A stretch of 64,000 bases of DNA from CAWICD01 sp052267165 (GCA_052267165.1 JBKQHO010000021.1:72813-136812); one strand, 5' to 3'; positions 41,112 to 51,401 are shown, counted from the stretch's first letter. The notes: generated by a model from the letters alone, not told the origin. Made by a program: numbers and translations.

Positions 41112-42491
41112 ATGGACCCGAGTATCCGCGACGTGCCGCGCAAGCCGCCGGCGCCCGCGGCCGCCTTCGAGCACCGCAATCTTCGCACGGGCGAATTCTG
41201 GCGGGCGATCCCCCGCTATCGCGAGGTCGGTGAAGCGACGTTCCTCGACCACATTTGGCAGGGACAGAACTCGGTCAAATCGCCCGAGCAGCTGCTCGAG
41301 ACGGTCAAAGACCTCGTCGAGCCCTCGTTCTTCGAGGACGCGCGCGAGGGCTTCAAACGCGCCCCGATGGCGGTGCGGGTCTCGCCTTACATCATGGCTT
41401 CGATCGATTGGTCGCAGCCGTATAGCGATCCGATCCGCACGCAGTTCATTCCGCTCGCCTCAAGGCTGCTGCCCGACCACCCGCGCCTGACGCTCGACTC
41501 GCTGCACGAGCTCGAAGACTCGCCGCTCCCCGGTCTGACGCACCGCTACGTCGACAAAGCGCTCTTTCTGCCGCTCAACGTGTGCCCGGTCTACTGTCGC
41601 TTCTGCACGCGCAGCTACGCGATCGGAGCGGACACCGAACTCGTCGACAAAGTTCCGCTCGCCAAGACGCCCAAGCAGTGGCAAGACGCGTTCGACTACA
41701 TCGCATCGCGTCCGGAGCTGGAAGACATCGTCGTCTCGGGCGGCGACGCGTATCAGCTCGCGCCGAAGTCGGTGACGCTGATCGGCGACGCGTTGCTCGC
41801 GATTCCGCACGTGCGCCGGCTGCGCTTCGCGACCAAAGGCCTCGCGGTCATGCCCATGAAGATCCTGACCGACCCGGCCTGGGTCGACACCGTCGTCGGC
41901 GTGGTCGACCGCGGGCGCGCGCTCGGCAAGGAAGTCGTGATCCACACGCACTTCAATCACCCGGGGGAGATCAGCTGGATCACGGCGTTGGCGACCAACG
42001 AGCTCTTCCGGCGCGGCGTCACGATCCGCAACCAGAGCGTCTTGATCCGCGGCGTCAACGACGATCCGCACGTCATGCAGCTGCTCGTGCGGCGCCTCGG
42101 GTACGTCAACGTACACCCCTATTACGTCTACATGCACGACCTCGTCAAAGGCGTCGAGGACTTGCGCACCTCGATCCAAACCGCGCTCGACGTCGAGCGC
42201 TTCGTGCGCGGTTCGACCGCGGGGTTCAACACGCCGACCTTCGTCTGCGACGCTCCCGGCGGCGGCGGCAAGCGCGACGTGCACAGCTTCGATTTCTACG
42301 ACCGCGAGAACGGCATTGCCGTCTATTCTGCGCCGAGCGTCAAGCCCGGCAAACACTTCGTCTATTTCGACCCGGTCGACACGCTCGCGCCGGAGGCTCA
42401 GGAGCGCTGGAAACACCCGCAGATCGCTGAAGAGATGATCGAGCGCGCCGTCATCGCCGCCGGCGGCTCACGCACCTACGTCCCGGCTTAA
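41112..42491 (+). CDS. kamA: lysine 2,3-aminomutase (radical SAM, PLP)
   Basis: A 459-aa enzyme converting L-lysine to L-beta-lysine. The radical SAM cluster cysteines are C158, C162 and C165 (CPVYCRFC). The PLP lysine is K387 in DAPGGGGKRD. Two aspartates known in Clostridium subterminale to bind the lysine side-chain amine, D293 and D330, have counterparts D343 (YVYMHDL) and D380 (TFVCDAPG); glutamate 2,3-aminomutase has other residues there, so lysine is the likely substrate. It closes the lrp-kdd-kamA operon. The kdd neighbour argues for lysine degradation rather than osmolyte synthesis. Confidence 0.94.
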   Translation: MDPSIRDVPRKPPAPAAAFEHRNLRTGEFWRAIPRYREVGEATFLDHIWQGQNSVKSPEQLLETVKDLVEPSFFEDAREGFKRAPMAVRVSPYIMASIDWSQPYSDPIRTQFIPLASRLLPDHPRLTLDSLHELEDSPLPGLTHRYVDKALFLPLNVCPVYCRFCTRSYAIGADTELVDKVPLAKTPKQWQDAFDYIASRPELEDIVVSGGDAYQLAPKSVTLIGDALLAIPHVRRLRFATKGLAVMPMKILTDPAWVDTVVGVVDRGRALGKEVVIHTHFNHPGEISWITALATNELFRRGVTIRNQSVLIRGVNDDPHVMQLLVRRLGYVNVHPYYVYMHDLVKGVEDLRTSIQTALDVERFVRGSTAGFNTPTFVCDAPGGGGKRDVHSFDFYDRENGIAVYSAPSVKPGKHFVYFDPVDTLAPEAQERWKHPQIAEEMIERAVIAAGGSRTYVPA

Positions 42492-42534
42492 GCAGGAGGC
42501 TCAGGCGGCACGCTCGCGCGCGGATAGCGTTCGC

Positions 42535-43329
<795 letters not shown>

Positions 43330-43382
43330 GCGCGCGCTCGTCCTCCGCTTGCCATGCCCGAAGGGTAGCGTCCGAGGCTCGG

Positions 43383-43997
43383 ATGCGCAAGCCCGGCACC
43401 GAAGCCTGCTGGCGCATGCCGAGCGAACGTGAAGCCCCCGCCAGCAAGCGCCTCTTCATCGCTCTCCCGCTCGACGAGCCGACGCGCGGTACCATCGCCG
43501 CGGTCGCCGAGCGCTTGCGCGCCGCCGGGTTGCGCGGGCGCTTCGTGCATCCCGAGAACTATCACGTGACGCTCGCTTTCCTCGGTAACGTCCGGCTCGA
43601 CGCGCTGGAAGGCGTACGCGAGGCGATCGATCGCGCGGCGCACGCCTCGGCAGCGCTGGAACTGCGGCTCGAACGGATCGGCGCGTTTCCGAGCGAGCGA
43701 CATGCCCGCGTCGTTTGGCTCGGGCCGCTCGCAACGCCGGCCGGCTTCGCGCAACTGCACGGGGCCCTGCTCGCGAACTTGGCCCGCAACGGCTTCACGC
43801 TGGATTCGAAGCCGCAGCCCCACGTGACCCTGTGCCGCTGCGACGGCGCACCGCTCCCGCCCGTCTCGCTGCCGGAGACCCTCGCGCTCAAGGCCGACGC
43901 ACTCGCGCTCTACTCGTCGCTCACGCTTGCCGGCGGCCCGCACTACGCGCTCGAGCACCGCACCGCGCTCGCAAGAGTTTGCGAGGCGAAGGAGTAA
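43383..43997 (+). CDS. thpR: RNA 2',3'-cyclic phosphodiesterase (2H family, ThpR)
   Basis: A 204-aa LigT/2H phosphoesterase. RLFIALPLDEPTR opens the fold and the two catalytic HxTx motifs are HVTLAFLGN near residue 61 and HVTLCRC near 148. It opens 2',3'-cyclic phosphates on RNA ends. The first ATG follows GAGG by 5 nt and is used; a second Met (MPSEREAP) 11 residues on is possible. The oligopeptidase B gene starts 11 nt after the stop and is probably cotranscribed. Confidence 0.92.
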   Translation: MRKPGTEACWRMPSEREAPASKRLFIALPLDEPTRGTIAAVAERLRAAGLRGRFVHPENYHVTLAFLGNVRLDALEGVREAIDRAAHASAALELRLERIGAFPSERHARVVWLGPLATPAGFAQLHGALLANLARNGFTLDSKPQPHVTLCRCDGAPLPPVSLPETLALKADALALYSSLTLAGGPHYALEHRTALARVCEAKE

Positions 43998-44008
43998 ACC
44001 GGAGCCGG

Positions 44009-46099
44009 GTGAGTGCCTTTCAAGAGTCGGCGGCGAACGTTGGCGTGCTTGCCCTCGACCCGGCGGTCGCCGTGCCGCCCATCGCCGAGAGGCGGCCCCG
44101 CCTCGCCGAGGTCCACGGCGAGACTCGCGTCGACGACTACGCCTGGCTGCGCGAGCGCGCGGACCCGGAGGTCAGCGCCTATCTCGAGGCCGAGAACGCC
44201 TACGCCGAGGCGGTCATGCAGCCGACTGCAGAGCTGCAGCAGGCGCTCTACGACGAGATTCTCGGGCACGTCAAGCAGACCGATCTCTCCGCCCCGTATC
44301 GCTATGGCGCCTACCTCTACTATTCGCGAACCGAGGAAGGGAAGCAGTACCCGATCTACGCGCGCCAGCGCGAAAGTTTGGATGCGCCCGAAGAGATTAC
44401 GCTCGACCTCAACGTGCTCGCGGAAGGCTATGCGTACTTAGGGCTGGGCGCGTTCGTCGTCAGCGACGACGGAAACTTCTTGGCCTATTCGCTCGACACG
44501 AACGGCTACCGGCAATACACGCTCTACGTCAAGGACTTGCGCAGCGGCGAGGTGTTGCCGGACTCGCGCGAGCGCGTCACCAGCGCCACCTGGGCGAAGG
44601 ACGGGCGAACGCTCTTCTTCGTCACCGAGAACGAGGTCAGCAAGCGCAGCGAGCGCTTCTGGCGGCACGAGCTCGGCTCCGGCGCCGAACCCGTCCTGCT
44701 CTACCAAGAAGACGACGAACGGTACGACCTCGGAGTCGACCGCTCGCGCGATCAAGCCTACGTGTTCATCGCGGCCTACAGCAAGATGACGACCGAATGG
44801 CGCGCGATCTCCGCCGGCAACCCGCTCGAGGCGCCGCGCCTGATCCTCGCGCGCGAGGAGGGTCATCGCTACGCGGTCGAGCATCACGATGACTCGTTTT
44901 ATATCTTAACCAATCGCGCCGCCGAGGATTTCCGGCTCGTCAAAGCCCCGCAAGAAGCGCCGGGCGAGGAGAACTGGCTCGAGCTCGTCCCCGAGCGGGA
45001 GGGCGTGCACCTCGACGATCTCGAGATCTTCGAGGATTTCGCCGTGCTGCGCGGACGCCGCGGCGGCTTCGGCAACCTCGAGATCTTCGACTTCGCCGCC
45101 GGGTCACTGCGCGACGTCGACATGCCCGAAACCGTGCACAGCGTCGTTCCGCAGCCGAATCCGGAGTTCCGCACCAAGACCTATCGGTTCGCCTATCAAT
45201 CGCTGGTCACGCCGAACTCCGTCTTCGAGCTCGAGGTCGCCTCCGGCGAACGCACGCTGCTCAAGCAACTCGAGGTGCCGGGGTTCGACCCCAGCCTCTA
45301 CGCCAGCGAGCTTGCGCACGCGACCGCGCGCGACGGAACGAAGATTCCGATCTCGCTGGTCTACAGGTGCGACGTCGCGCGAGACGGCACCGCGCCGCTG
45401 CTCCTGTACGGATACGGCTCGTACGGCATCTCGTGCGATCCTTCGTTTCAAGCCTCGCGGCTGGTGCTGCTCGACCGCGGCGTCATCTACGCGATCGCGC
45501 ACGTGCGCGGCGGGGGAGAGCTCGGCGAACGCTGGCGGACTTCCGGCCACCTCATGCACAAGCGCAACACGTTCAGCGACTTCATCGACTGCGCCGAGTA
45601 TCTGATCGCCCGGAAGTACGCCTCGCCGCGGCGCATAGCCATTGCGGGCGGCAGCGCCGGCGGGCTGCTCGTCGCGGCCTGCGTCAACATGCGTCCCGAC
45701 TTGTTCGCGGCGGTCTTGGCTCAAGTGCCGTTCGTCGACGTCGTCAACACGATGCTCGATCCGACGCTGCCGTTGACGACCAGCGAATACCTGGAATGGG
45801 GCGATCCGCGCGAGCGAGCGGCCTACGACTATATTCTCAGCTACTCGCCGTACGACAACGTCGCGGCGGCCGCGTACCCCTCGCTGCTGCTCAAGGTCTC
45901 GCTCTACGACAGCCAAGTCCCGTATTGGGAAGGCGCCAAGCTCGCCTCGAAAATACGCGCGACGTCGACCGGCGCCAATCCGCTGCTGCTCGTCGTCAAC
46001 TTCGGCGCAGGGCACGGCGGCGCGTCAGGCCGTTACGACTACCTGCGCGAGCTCGCGTTCAATTATGCATTCGTGCTGGCCGAACTCGGCGTCGGGTAA
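44009..46099 (+). CDS. ptrB: oligopeptidase B (S9A serine peptidase)
   Basis: A 696-aa cytosolic prolyl-oligopeptidase-fold enzyme cutting peptides after Arg or Lys. The N-terminal beta-propeller starts DDYAWLRERADPEVSAYLEA. The catalytic domain has LLLYGYGSYGISCDPSF, AHVRGGGELGERW, the nucleophile S549 in GGSAGGLL, the Asp in LYDSQVPYWEGAK and the His in GAGHGGASGRYD. GTG at 44009 follows GGAG by 4 nt and matches family length; the upstream open frame overlaps thpR. Confidence 0.95.
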   Translation: MSAFQESAANVGVLALDPAVAVPPIAERRPRLAEVHGETRVDDYAWLRERADPEVSAYLEAENAYAEAVMQPTAELQQALYDEILGHVKQTDLSAPYRYGAYLYYSRTEEGKQYPIYARQRESLDAPEEITLDLNVLAEGYAYLGLGAFVVSDDGNFLAYSLDTNGYRQYTLYVKDLRSGEVLPDSRERVTSATWAKDGRTLFFVTENEVSKRSERFWRHELGSGAEPVLLYQEDDERYDLGVDRSRDQAYVFIAAYSKMTTEWRAISAGNPLEAPRLILAREEGHRYAVEHHDDSFYILTNRAAEDFRLVKAPQEAPGEENWLELVPEREGVHLDDLEIFEDFAVLRGRRGGFGNLEIFDFAAGSLRDVDMPETVHSVVPQPNPEFRTKTYRFAYQSLVTPNSVFELEVASGERTLLKQLEVPGFDPSLYASELAHATARDGTKIPISLVYRCDVARDGTAPLLLYGYGSYGISCDPSFQASRLVLLDRGVIYAIAHVRGGGELGERWRTSGHLMHKRNTFSDFIDCAEYLIARKYASPRRIAIAGGSAGGLLVAACVNMRPDLFAAVLAQVPFVDVVNTMLDPTLPLTTSEYLEWGDPRERAAYDYILSYSPYDNVAAAAYPSLLLKVSLYDSQVPYWEGAKLASKIRATSTGANPLLLVVNFGAGHGGASGRYDYLRELAFNYAFVLAELGVG

Positions 46100-46128
46100 G
46101 GTTCAGTCGCCTGTGACGGCCACGAGCA

Positions 46129-49100
46129 CTAGCTTTCGGGCGCGTCCGCCGATGGGACGGGCGCGTCTTCGCGCAGCGCCTCGCGCACGATGCGCTCCTG
46201 CTCCACTTCGTGCGCTCCGCCGTAGCCTTCGCTGGGGCTCGCGCGGTACGAGCGCCCGATGTAGCCGACGTCCTTGATCCCGTGCGGCAGCCGCTCGACC
46301 AAGCGCCGCCGCACGTGGGCGCGAGCGCCCATGTTCTTGGGCTCTTCCTGAACCCACACGATCTCTTCGAGATTCGAATACGAAGCCAGAATCCAAAGGA
46401 TCTCGCCGGTCGGCAGCGGCGAGAGCAACTCGACCCGCACGATCGCGGTGTGCGTCATCTTCGTGTAGTCGGGATGCGAGACCAGATCGTGATAGATCTT
46501 GCCCGAGCACAGCAGCACGCGCTGCACGGCCTCGGGATTGGCGGCGAAGCGCTCGTCGTCGATGACTGGCTTGAACATTCCGTTCGAGAGCTCGTCCATA
46601 CGGCCCGCGGCGCCGCGCAGACGCAACAGGCTCTTGGGGGTAAAGATGACGAGCGGAACGGCCCGCGGCTGCCGCGCTTGCAGCCGCAGCAGGTGGAAGT
46701 ACTGGGCCGCCGTCGAGCAGTTCGCGACGTGCACGTTGCCTTCGGCGGAGAGCTGCAGGAAGCGCTCGATGCGGGCGCTCGAGTGCTCGGGGCCGGCTCC
46801 CTCGTAGCCGTGCGGCAGCAGCAGGACCAGGCGCGACGTCTCGCCCCACTTGGCGTAGCCGGCCGCGATGAACTGGTCGATGATGATCTGCGCGCCGTTC
46901 ATGAAGTCGCCGAACTGCGCTTCCCATACGACGAGCGCATCGGGCAACTCCACGCTATAGCCATACTCGAAGCCGAGGCACGCGTACTCGGAGAGCGGGC
47001 TGTTGTGGATCTCGAACGAGGCGCGCGAGTCGGAGAGGTGCTGGATCGGCGCGAACTTCTCGTTGGTCTTGGCGTCGTGCAGCACCAGATGCCGGTGGCT
47101 GAACGTGCCGCGCTCGACGTCTTGCCCGGTCATGCGAATCGGCGAGCCTTCTGACAAGAGCGACGCGAAGGCCAGCGACTCGGCGAGGCCCCAGTCGACT
47201 TCGCCCTCGGCGATGAACGTCTGGCGGCGCTTCTCGAGCTGGCGCAGCAGTTTGGGATGCGGCGTGAAGCCCGGCGGCGTCCGCACGAGCTCGTCGCTCC
47301 AGGCGAGCAGCTGTTCCTTGGGGACCGGGCCGTCGAAGCGTTCGAGCTCGGGGTCCTCCGAAAGCTGCGGCCCGATGCGGCCTTCCCATTCGCCGCGCTT
47401 GACGTGACGGTGCGCGTCGGTGATGCGCGCGGTCGCCTGGGCGATCAGCGCGTTGACGTCCTCGGCGGTGACGACGCCTTGGGCGATCAGCTTCTGCGCG
47501 TAGAGCTCGCGGACGGTCGGATGCGTCTTGATCCGCTCGTACATGTCGGGCTGCGTGTACGCGGGCTCGTCGGTCTCGTTGTGACCGAAGCGGCGGTAGC
47601 CGATCAGGTCGATGATGACGTCGTGACCGAAGCGGCGCCGGAAGTCGACCGCGAGGTGGACCGCCGCGATGCACGCGTCGACGTCGTCGGCGTTGACGTG
47701 AACGATCGGGACGTCGAAGCCCTTGGCGAGGTCGGAGGCGTAGCGCGTCGAGCGCCCTTCCTTCGGATCGGTCGTGAAACCGACTTGGTTGTTGGCGATG
47801 ATGTGGACGGTCCCGCCGGTCGCGTAGCCCGCGAGCGCCTGGAGGTTGAGAACCTCCGCGATGATTCCCTGGGCCGAGAAGGCCGCGTCGCCGTGGATTA
47901 GGATCGGTGCCGCCACGCCCGGCTCGAGCGTCGCGATCGGCGTCTCGTGCTTGGTCTGCAGCGCGCGCGTCCGTCCTTCGACGACCGCGTCGACCGCTTC
48001 GAGATGGCTCGGATTGTTGGCCAGCACGACGGCGACTTCTTTGCCGTCGAGGGTGACGTACGTGCCGGTCGCGCCGTGGTGGTACTTGACGTCGCCCGTG
48101 ACGTCTTCGTCCTCGATGCCCGCTTTGCGCAGATCGGCCGCGTCGAACTCGGCGAGCAGCTCTTCGTACTGCCGGTTGACGACGTGCGCGATGGCGCTGA
48201 GCCGGCCGCGATGCGCCATGCCCAGCACAGCGGTCTCGACGCCGTCGTCGGCGATCTCGGTGATCAGCTCCTCGAGCATCGGGATCATCGCGTCGAGTCC
48301 CTCGATGGAGAACGTCTTCTGCCCCAGGTACGACTTGCGCAGGTAGCGCTCGAAGGTCTCGACCTTGGTCAACCGCGCCAGCACGTTGCGCGCGCGTTCG
48401 GGCAAGAGGCGGATCACGTGGTTGCCCGACTCGATGTAATCGCGCAGCCACTCGCGCTGCTCGATGTTGGCGATGTGCTCGACTTCGTAGGCGATCGTCG
48501 AGCTGTACGTCTTGTGCAGTTCGCCGACGATGTCGGCCAGCGTGTCGCCGCGCAGCTTCGTGCGCAGCACGGCGGCCGGAATCGCGGACATGATCGACGG
48601 GGTCAGCCCGTAGTTGTGCCAGTCGAGCGCAGGATCGCCCTCGGGCTGCGTGCCGAGCGGATCGAGCATCGCGGCGAGGTGCCCGTGACGCCGGTAGGCC
48701 GAGAGGATCGCCGCGCCTGCCGCGACGGCGCGCAACAGCTCGTCCGAGTAGGCTTCGATCTCGCGCGGCAGCGTCGGCGCCTGGTCCATGACCGCGACCG
48801 GCGAAACCGTCTGCATGAAGATGTCGCGGCCCGGTGCGCCGCTGGTCGCCAGCACCGCCTGCGAACGCGGCGGCGAGATCCCGAAGTTCGCAAAGACCTC
48901 TTCGTAAAAACGCTCGCTGCCGCGCAAGAGCTCGTCGGTGCGCTTGAGAAACTCACCCGACTGCGCGCCTTGGATCACGCGGTGATCGTACGTGCTCGTC
49001 AGCGTCATCACTTTTTCGACGCCGAGCTGCTTGAGGATCGCTTCATTCGCGCGCTGGAAGCCCGGCGGATAGGTGATCGCGCCCGCGGCGATGATCGCAC

Positions 49101-50193
49101 CCTGCCCCGGCATGAGACGCGGCACCGAGGCGACCGTTCCGATTCCGCCGGGGTTGGTCAGCGAGAACGTTGCGCCGCTCAACTCGTCGGCGGTCAGCTT
49201 GCTATCGCGCGCCTTGGCGATCAGCTCTTCGTATTTGGCGCGGAAGCGCACGAAGTCGAGCTGGTCGGCATCTTTGATCACCGGAACCACGAGGAAACGC
49301 GTTCCGTCCTTGCGCTGCGAGTCGACCGCGATGCCGAGGTGCACACCGCTCTCGACCTTGTTCAGCGTGCCGTTCTCGCGCCGGAAGGTCGCGACGATCG
49401 CCCGTTGCTCGCGTGCCGCGCGCACGAGCGCAAACGCGATCAAATGTGTGAACGACACCTTCTCGGCGCGCCCGGAGCTTTGCAGCGAGGCGTTGAGCTC
49501 GGCGCGGCTGCTTTCCAGCGTGCCGACCTGCAGCGTGCGGAAGCTGGTCGCCGTGGGAATGGTAAGGCTCTGTTCCATGTAGCCGACCAGCGAGGCGGCC
49601 GGGCCCTTTAACGGACTAACCTTTGCTTGCGGCGGCAGCGCCAGCAGCGGAACCGCCGCCGGGATCGCCAGCGCGCTGGACGGCGGCGCGGCGGCACCGT
49701 TGCGCAGGCCGTGCTCCGGCCACGCGGCGGAGGCCTTGCGCACGTCCTCGAGCAGGATCATGCCGGCCGGCCCGGTCCCGCGGACCGTCTTCAAGTCGAG
49801 GTGCTCGCGCTCGGCCAGCCGCTGCGCGCGATGCGAGGCTACGGCCGCGTTCGCGCTGCCGTTCGGCGCCGCCGCGGCGGAGACCGCAACTGCGGGCACG
49901 GCCGGCGCGGGCGCCGCGGCGGCGGCATCACCTTCCGGCTTCGCGGCGGAGGTATCGATCTCGGCGAGCGTCGCGCCCACGGCCACCGTCGCGCCCTCTT
50001 CGGCGCTCAGCGCCGTGACCACGCCCGAAGCGGGAGCGGGCACCTCGACGTCGACCTTGTCGGTCGTGACGTCGACTAAAGTTTGGCCTTCCTCGATCCA
50101 CTGGCCGGGCTTCACGCGCCACTCGACGATCGACCCTTCGGTGACCGACTCGCCCATTTCGGGCAACGTTACCTTGACGATCGTTTCAGGCAC
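46129..50193 (-). CDS. single-chain 2-oxoglutarate dehydrogenase: lipoyl-PSBD-E2-E1 fusion
   Basis: A 1354-aa enzyme uniting E2o and E1o. Residues 1-80 are a lipoyl domain with K46 (VTTDKVDVEVP); an Ala/Pro linker leads to a subunit-binding domain (117-152, ASHRAQRLAEREHLDLKTV); the acyltransferase core spans about 195-425 with TSTYDHRVIQG; the ThDP-dependent E1 follows to the end (MAHRGRLSAIAHVV, IHGDAAFSAQG, NNQVGFTT, YRRFGHNETDEPAY). Mycobacterial Kgd has the E2-E1 fusion but no lipoyl or E3-binding domain, so this is a fuller version. GTG at 50193 is preceded by GGAG at 7 nt. No E3 gene is near. Confidence 0.93.
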   Translation of the reverse strand: MPETIVKVTLPEMGESVTEGSIVEWRVKPGQWIEEGQTLVDVTTDKVDVEVPAPASGVVTALSAEEGATVAVGATLAEIDTSAAKPEGDAAAAAPAPAVPAVAVSAAAAPNGSANAAVASHRAQRLAEREHLDLKTVRGTGPAGMILLEDVRKASAAWPEHGLRNGAAAPPSSALAIPAAVPLLALPPQAKVSPLKGPAASLVGYMEQSLTIPTATSFRTLQVGTLESSRAELNASLQSSGRAEKVSFTHLIAFALVRAAREQRAIVATFRRENGTLNKVESGVHLGIAVDSQRKDGTRFLVVPVIKDADQLDFVRFRAKYEELIAKARDSKLTADELSGATFSLTNPGGIGTVASVPRLMPGQGAIIAAGAITYPPGFQRANEAILKQLGVEKVMTLTSTYDHRVIQGAQSGEFLKRTDELLRGSERFYEEVFANFGISPPRSQAVLATSGAPGRDIFMQTVSPVAVMDQAPTLPREIEAYSDELLRAVAAGAAILSAYRRHGHLAAMLDPLGTQPEGDPALDWHNYGLTPSIMSAIPAAVLRTKLRGDTLADIVGELHKTYSSTIAYEVEHIANIEQREWLRDYIESGNHVIRLLPERARNVLARLTKVETFERYLRKSYLGQKTFSIEGLDAMIPMLEELITEIADDGVETAVLGMAHRGRLSAIAHVVNRQYEELLAEFDAADLRKAGIEDEDVTGDVKYHHGATGTYVTLDGKEVAVVLANNPSHLEAVDAVVEGRTRALQTKHETPIATLEPGVAAPILIHGDAAFSAQGIIAEVLNLQALAGYATGGTVHIIANNQVGFTTDPKEGRSTRYASDLAKGFDVPIVHVNADDVDACIAAVHLAVDFRRRFGHDVIIDLIGYRRFGHNETDEPAYTQPDMYERIKTHPTVRELYAQKLIAQGVVTAEDVNALIAQATARITDAHRHVKRGEWEGRIGPQLSEDPELERFDGPVPKEQLLAWSDELVRTPPGFTPHPKLLRQLEKRRQTFIAEGEVDWGLAESLAFASLLSEGSPIRMTGQDVERGTFSHRHLVLHDAKTNEKFAPIQHLSDSRASFEIHNSPLSEYACLGFEYGYSVELPDALVVWEAQFGDFMNGAQIIIDQFIAAGYAKWGETSRLVLLLPHGYEGAGPEHSSARIERFLQLSAEGNVHVANCSTAAQYFHLLRLQARQPRAVPLVIFTPKSLLRLRGAAGRMDELSNGMFKPVIDDERFAANPEAVQRVLLCSGKIYHDLVSHPDYTKMTHTAIVRVELLSPLPTGEILWILASYSNLEEIVWVQEEPKNMGARAHVRRRLVERLPHGIKDVGYIGRSYRASPSEGYGGAHEVEQERIVREALREDAPVPSADAPES

Positions 50194-50290
50194 GCCTATT
50201 CTCCGCGTTCGACACAACGTGCTCCATTCTAGGGAAGACGGCGGAAACCGTCTGCCATTTCCATCGGGAACAAGCGTCGTCGCGCGCGTC

Positions 50291-50374
50291 TGCCCTGGAA
50301 GGGACTCGAACCCCTACAGCCTTGCGGCCACTGATACCTGAAACCAGCGCGTCTACCAATTCCGCCACCAGGGC
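50291..50374 (-). tRNA. tRNA-Leu (anticodon CAG)
   Basis: 84 nt folding as a class II tRNA. The acceptor GCCCTGG pairs with CCAGGGC, with discriminator A as leucine tRNAs need. The D-arm contains GCGGAATTGGTAGACGC, the anticodon stem CTGGT/ATCAG carries loop TTCAGGT with anticodon CAG, a long variable arm is TGGCCGCAAGGCTG, and the T-arm loop is TTCGAGT. CCA is not encoded and must be added. It lies 97 nt upstream of the OGDH start on the same strand. Confidence 0.97.
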
Positions 50375-50472
50375 AAGAGCGCCGATATTTCGCAGACGCG
50401 ACGGCTCTCCCTTGACGCGAACAACCCAAAGCGACGATACTTGCCGCAATTCCCCGGTTTGAGGATCGCTCG

Positions 50473-50862
50473 ATGCGCCGTTTTGTGTTTGGCTTTCTTT
50501 CGCTCGTCATGGTCGCGAGCGTCACGTTGAGCGGAGCCTCGCGGGCTCGCGCGGTCGATGCGCCGTCGGCCGACCTCGTCGCCCGGGGCAAATATCTCGT
50601 GCGCCAGGTCGGCTTGTGCACCGACTGCCACGGTCTGGCGCTGACAGGCGGTGCGCTCGCCGTCACCTGGCGCCCCGACGTTGCGGCGGCCGAGCGCGCT
50701 CCGCGGATCGCCGGCCTCCCCGGCTACACCGACGAGCAGGCCTTGCGCCTGCTGCAGAGCGGCATCGCGCGCAACGGCAAGAACCTGCGGCCGCCGATGC
50801 CGGCGTACCGGCTCAAGGCCGATGACGCCGCCGCCGTAGTCGCCTACCTCCGCTCGCTCTAG
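50473..50862 (+). CDS. small c-type cytochrome (first of a tandem pair)
   Basis: A 129-aa periplasmic class I cytochrome c. A signal peptide (FGFLSLVMVASVTLSGASRA) precedes the haem site CTDCH near residue 49; the axial Met is likely in PPMPAYRLKADD near 107. Length and layout equal those of the next gene, with shared YLVRQVG/YLATGAG, LALTGG/RALTGA, RIAGLPG and PMPAYR motifs. It could carry electrons to an oxidase; no partner is adjacent. The ATG is the only start that keeps the signal. Confidence 0.92.
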   Translation: MRRFVFGFLSLVMVASVTLSGASRARAVDAPSADLVARGKYLVRQVGLCTDCHGLALTGGALAVTWRPDVAAAERAPRIAGLPGYTDEQALRLLQSGIARNGKNLRPPMPAYRLKADDAAAVVAYLRSL

Positions 50863-50914
50863 CTCTAGCCTCCGGCGCACCACGAGCGGGCTCCAGGTGG
50901 CGCTCGCTCGTCGC

Positions 50915-50944
50915 TTGACTTGACCCCCGGACCGTGTCGATACT
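50915..50944 (+). promoter_or_regulatory. possible promoter of the second cytochrome c gene
   Basis: TTGACT (50915-50920) is followed after 18 nt by GATACT (50939-50944), a fair sigma-70-type pair, about 65 nt before the ATG of the second cytochrome gene. It lies in the 149-nt gap between the paralogues, implying they can be expressed separately. Low confidence in such GC-rich DNA. Confidence 0.25.
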
Positions 50945-51011
50945 CGGAAGCATCGCCCTCCGTTGCGGAAGGGCACGTCATCCATTTCGTTCCTTCGGAA
51001 AGGTCGTGTGT

Positions 51012-51401
51012 ATGTTGCGTCGTGGAGTTGCCGCGCGTATCGTGCTGGCAGCGAGCCTCATCTCCTTTCCGATCCAACGCGCTGCCTTGGCCGACACCGC
51101 CTCCTCGGCGCTGCTCGTCGAACGTGGCCGCTATCTCGCAACGGGCGCCGGACAGTGCCTCGACTGTCACGGCCGAGCGTTGACCGGCGCCCCGCTTCGG
51201 TTCCCAGTACCGCCGACAGCGGATTTCACCAAACACGCTCCGCGCATCGCGGGCCTTCCCCACCTCACGATCGCGCAAGCGGAGCGCTTTTTAGAAACGG
51301 GCAGCCTGCCCAACGGACGACACGCGCGCCATCCGATGCCGGCCTATCGCTTCGATCGCGACGACGCGGCTGCCCTGGCCGCCTACCTTAAGTCACTCTG
51401 A
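51012..51401 (+). CDS. small c-type cytochrome (second of a tandem pair)
   Basis: A 129-aa paralogue of the preceding gene. A signal peptide (VAARIVLAASLISFPIQRAA) leads to the haem motif CLDCH and the likely Met ligand in HPMPAYRFDRDD. Compared with its neighbour it has an inserted PVPPTADFTKH stretch before RIAGLPH. The ATG at 51012 (MLRRGVAARI) gives a proper signal peptide; the longer frame from 50934 does not. The pair looks like a local duplication that has diverged at about half the positions, by eye. Confidence 0.9.
   Translation: MLRRGVAARIVLAASLISFPIQRAALADTASSALLVERGRYLATGAGQCLDCHGRALTGAPLRFPVPPTADFTKHAPRIAGLPHLTIAQAERFLETGSLPNGRHARHPMPAYRFDRDDAAALAAYLKSL

Noticed and set aside
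48000..49600. Long plus-strand frames opposite the OGDH gene
   Set aside because: Shadows of the 1354-aa minus-strand gene; no motifs.
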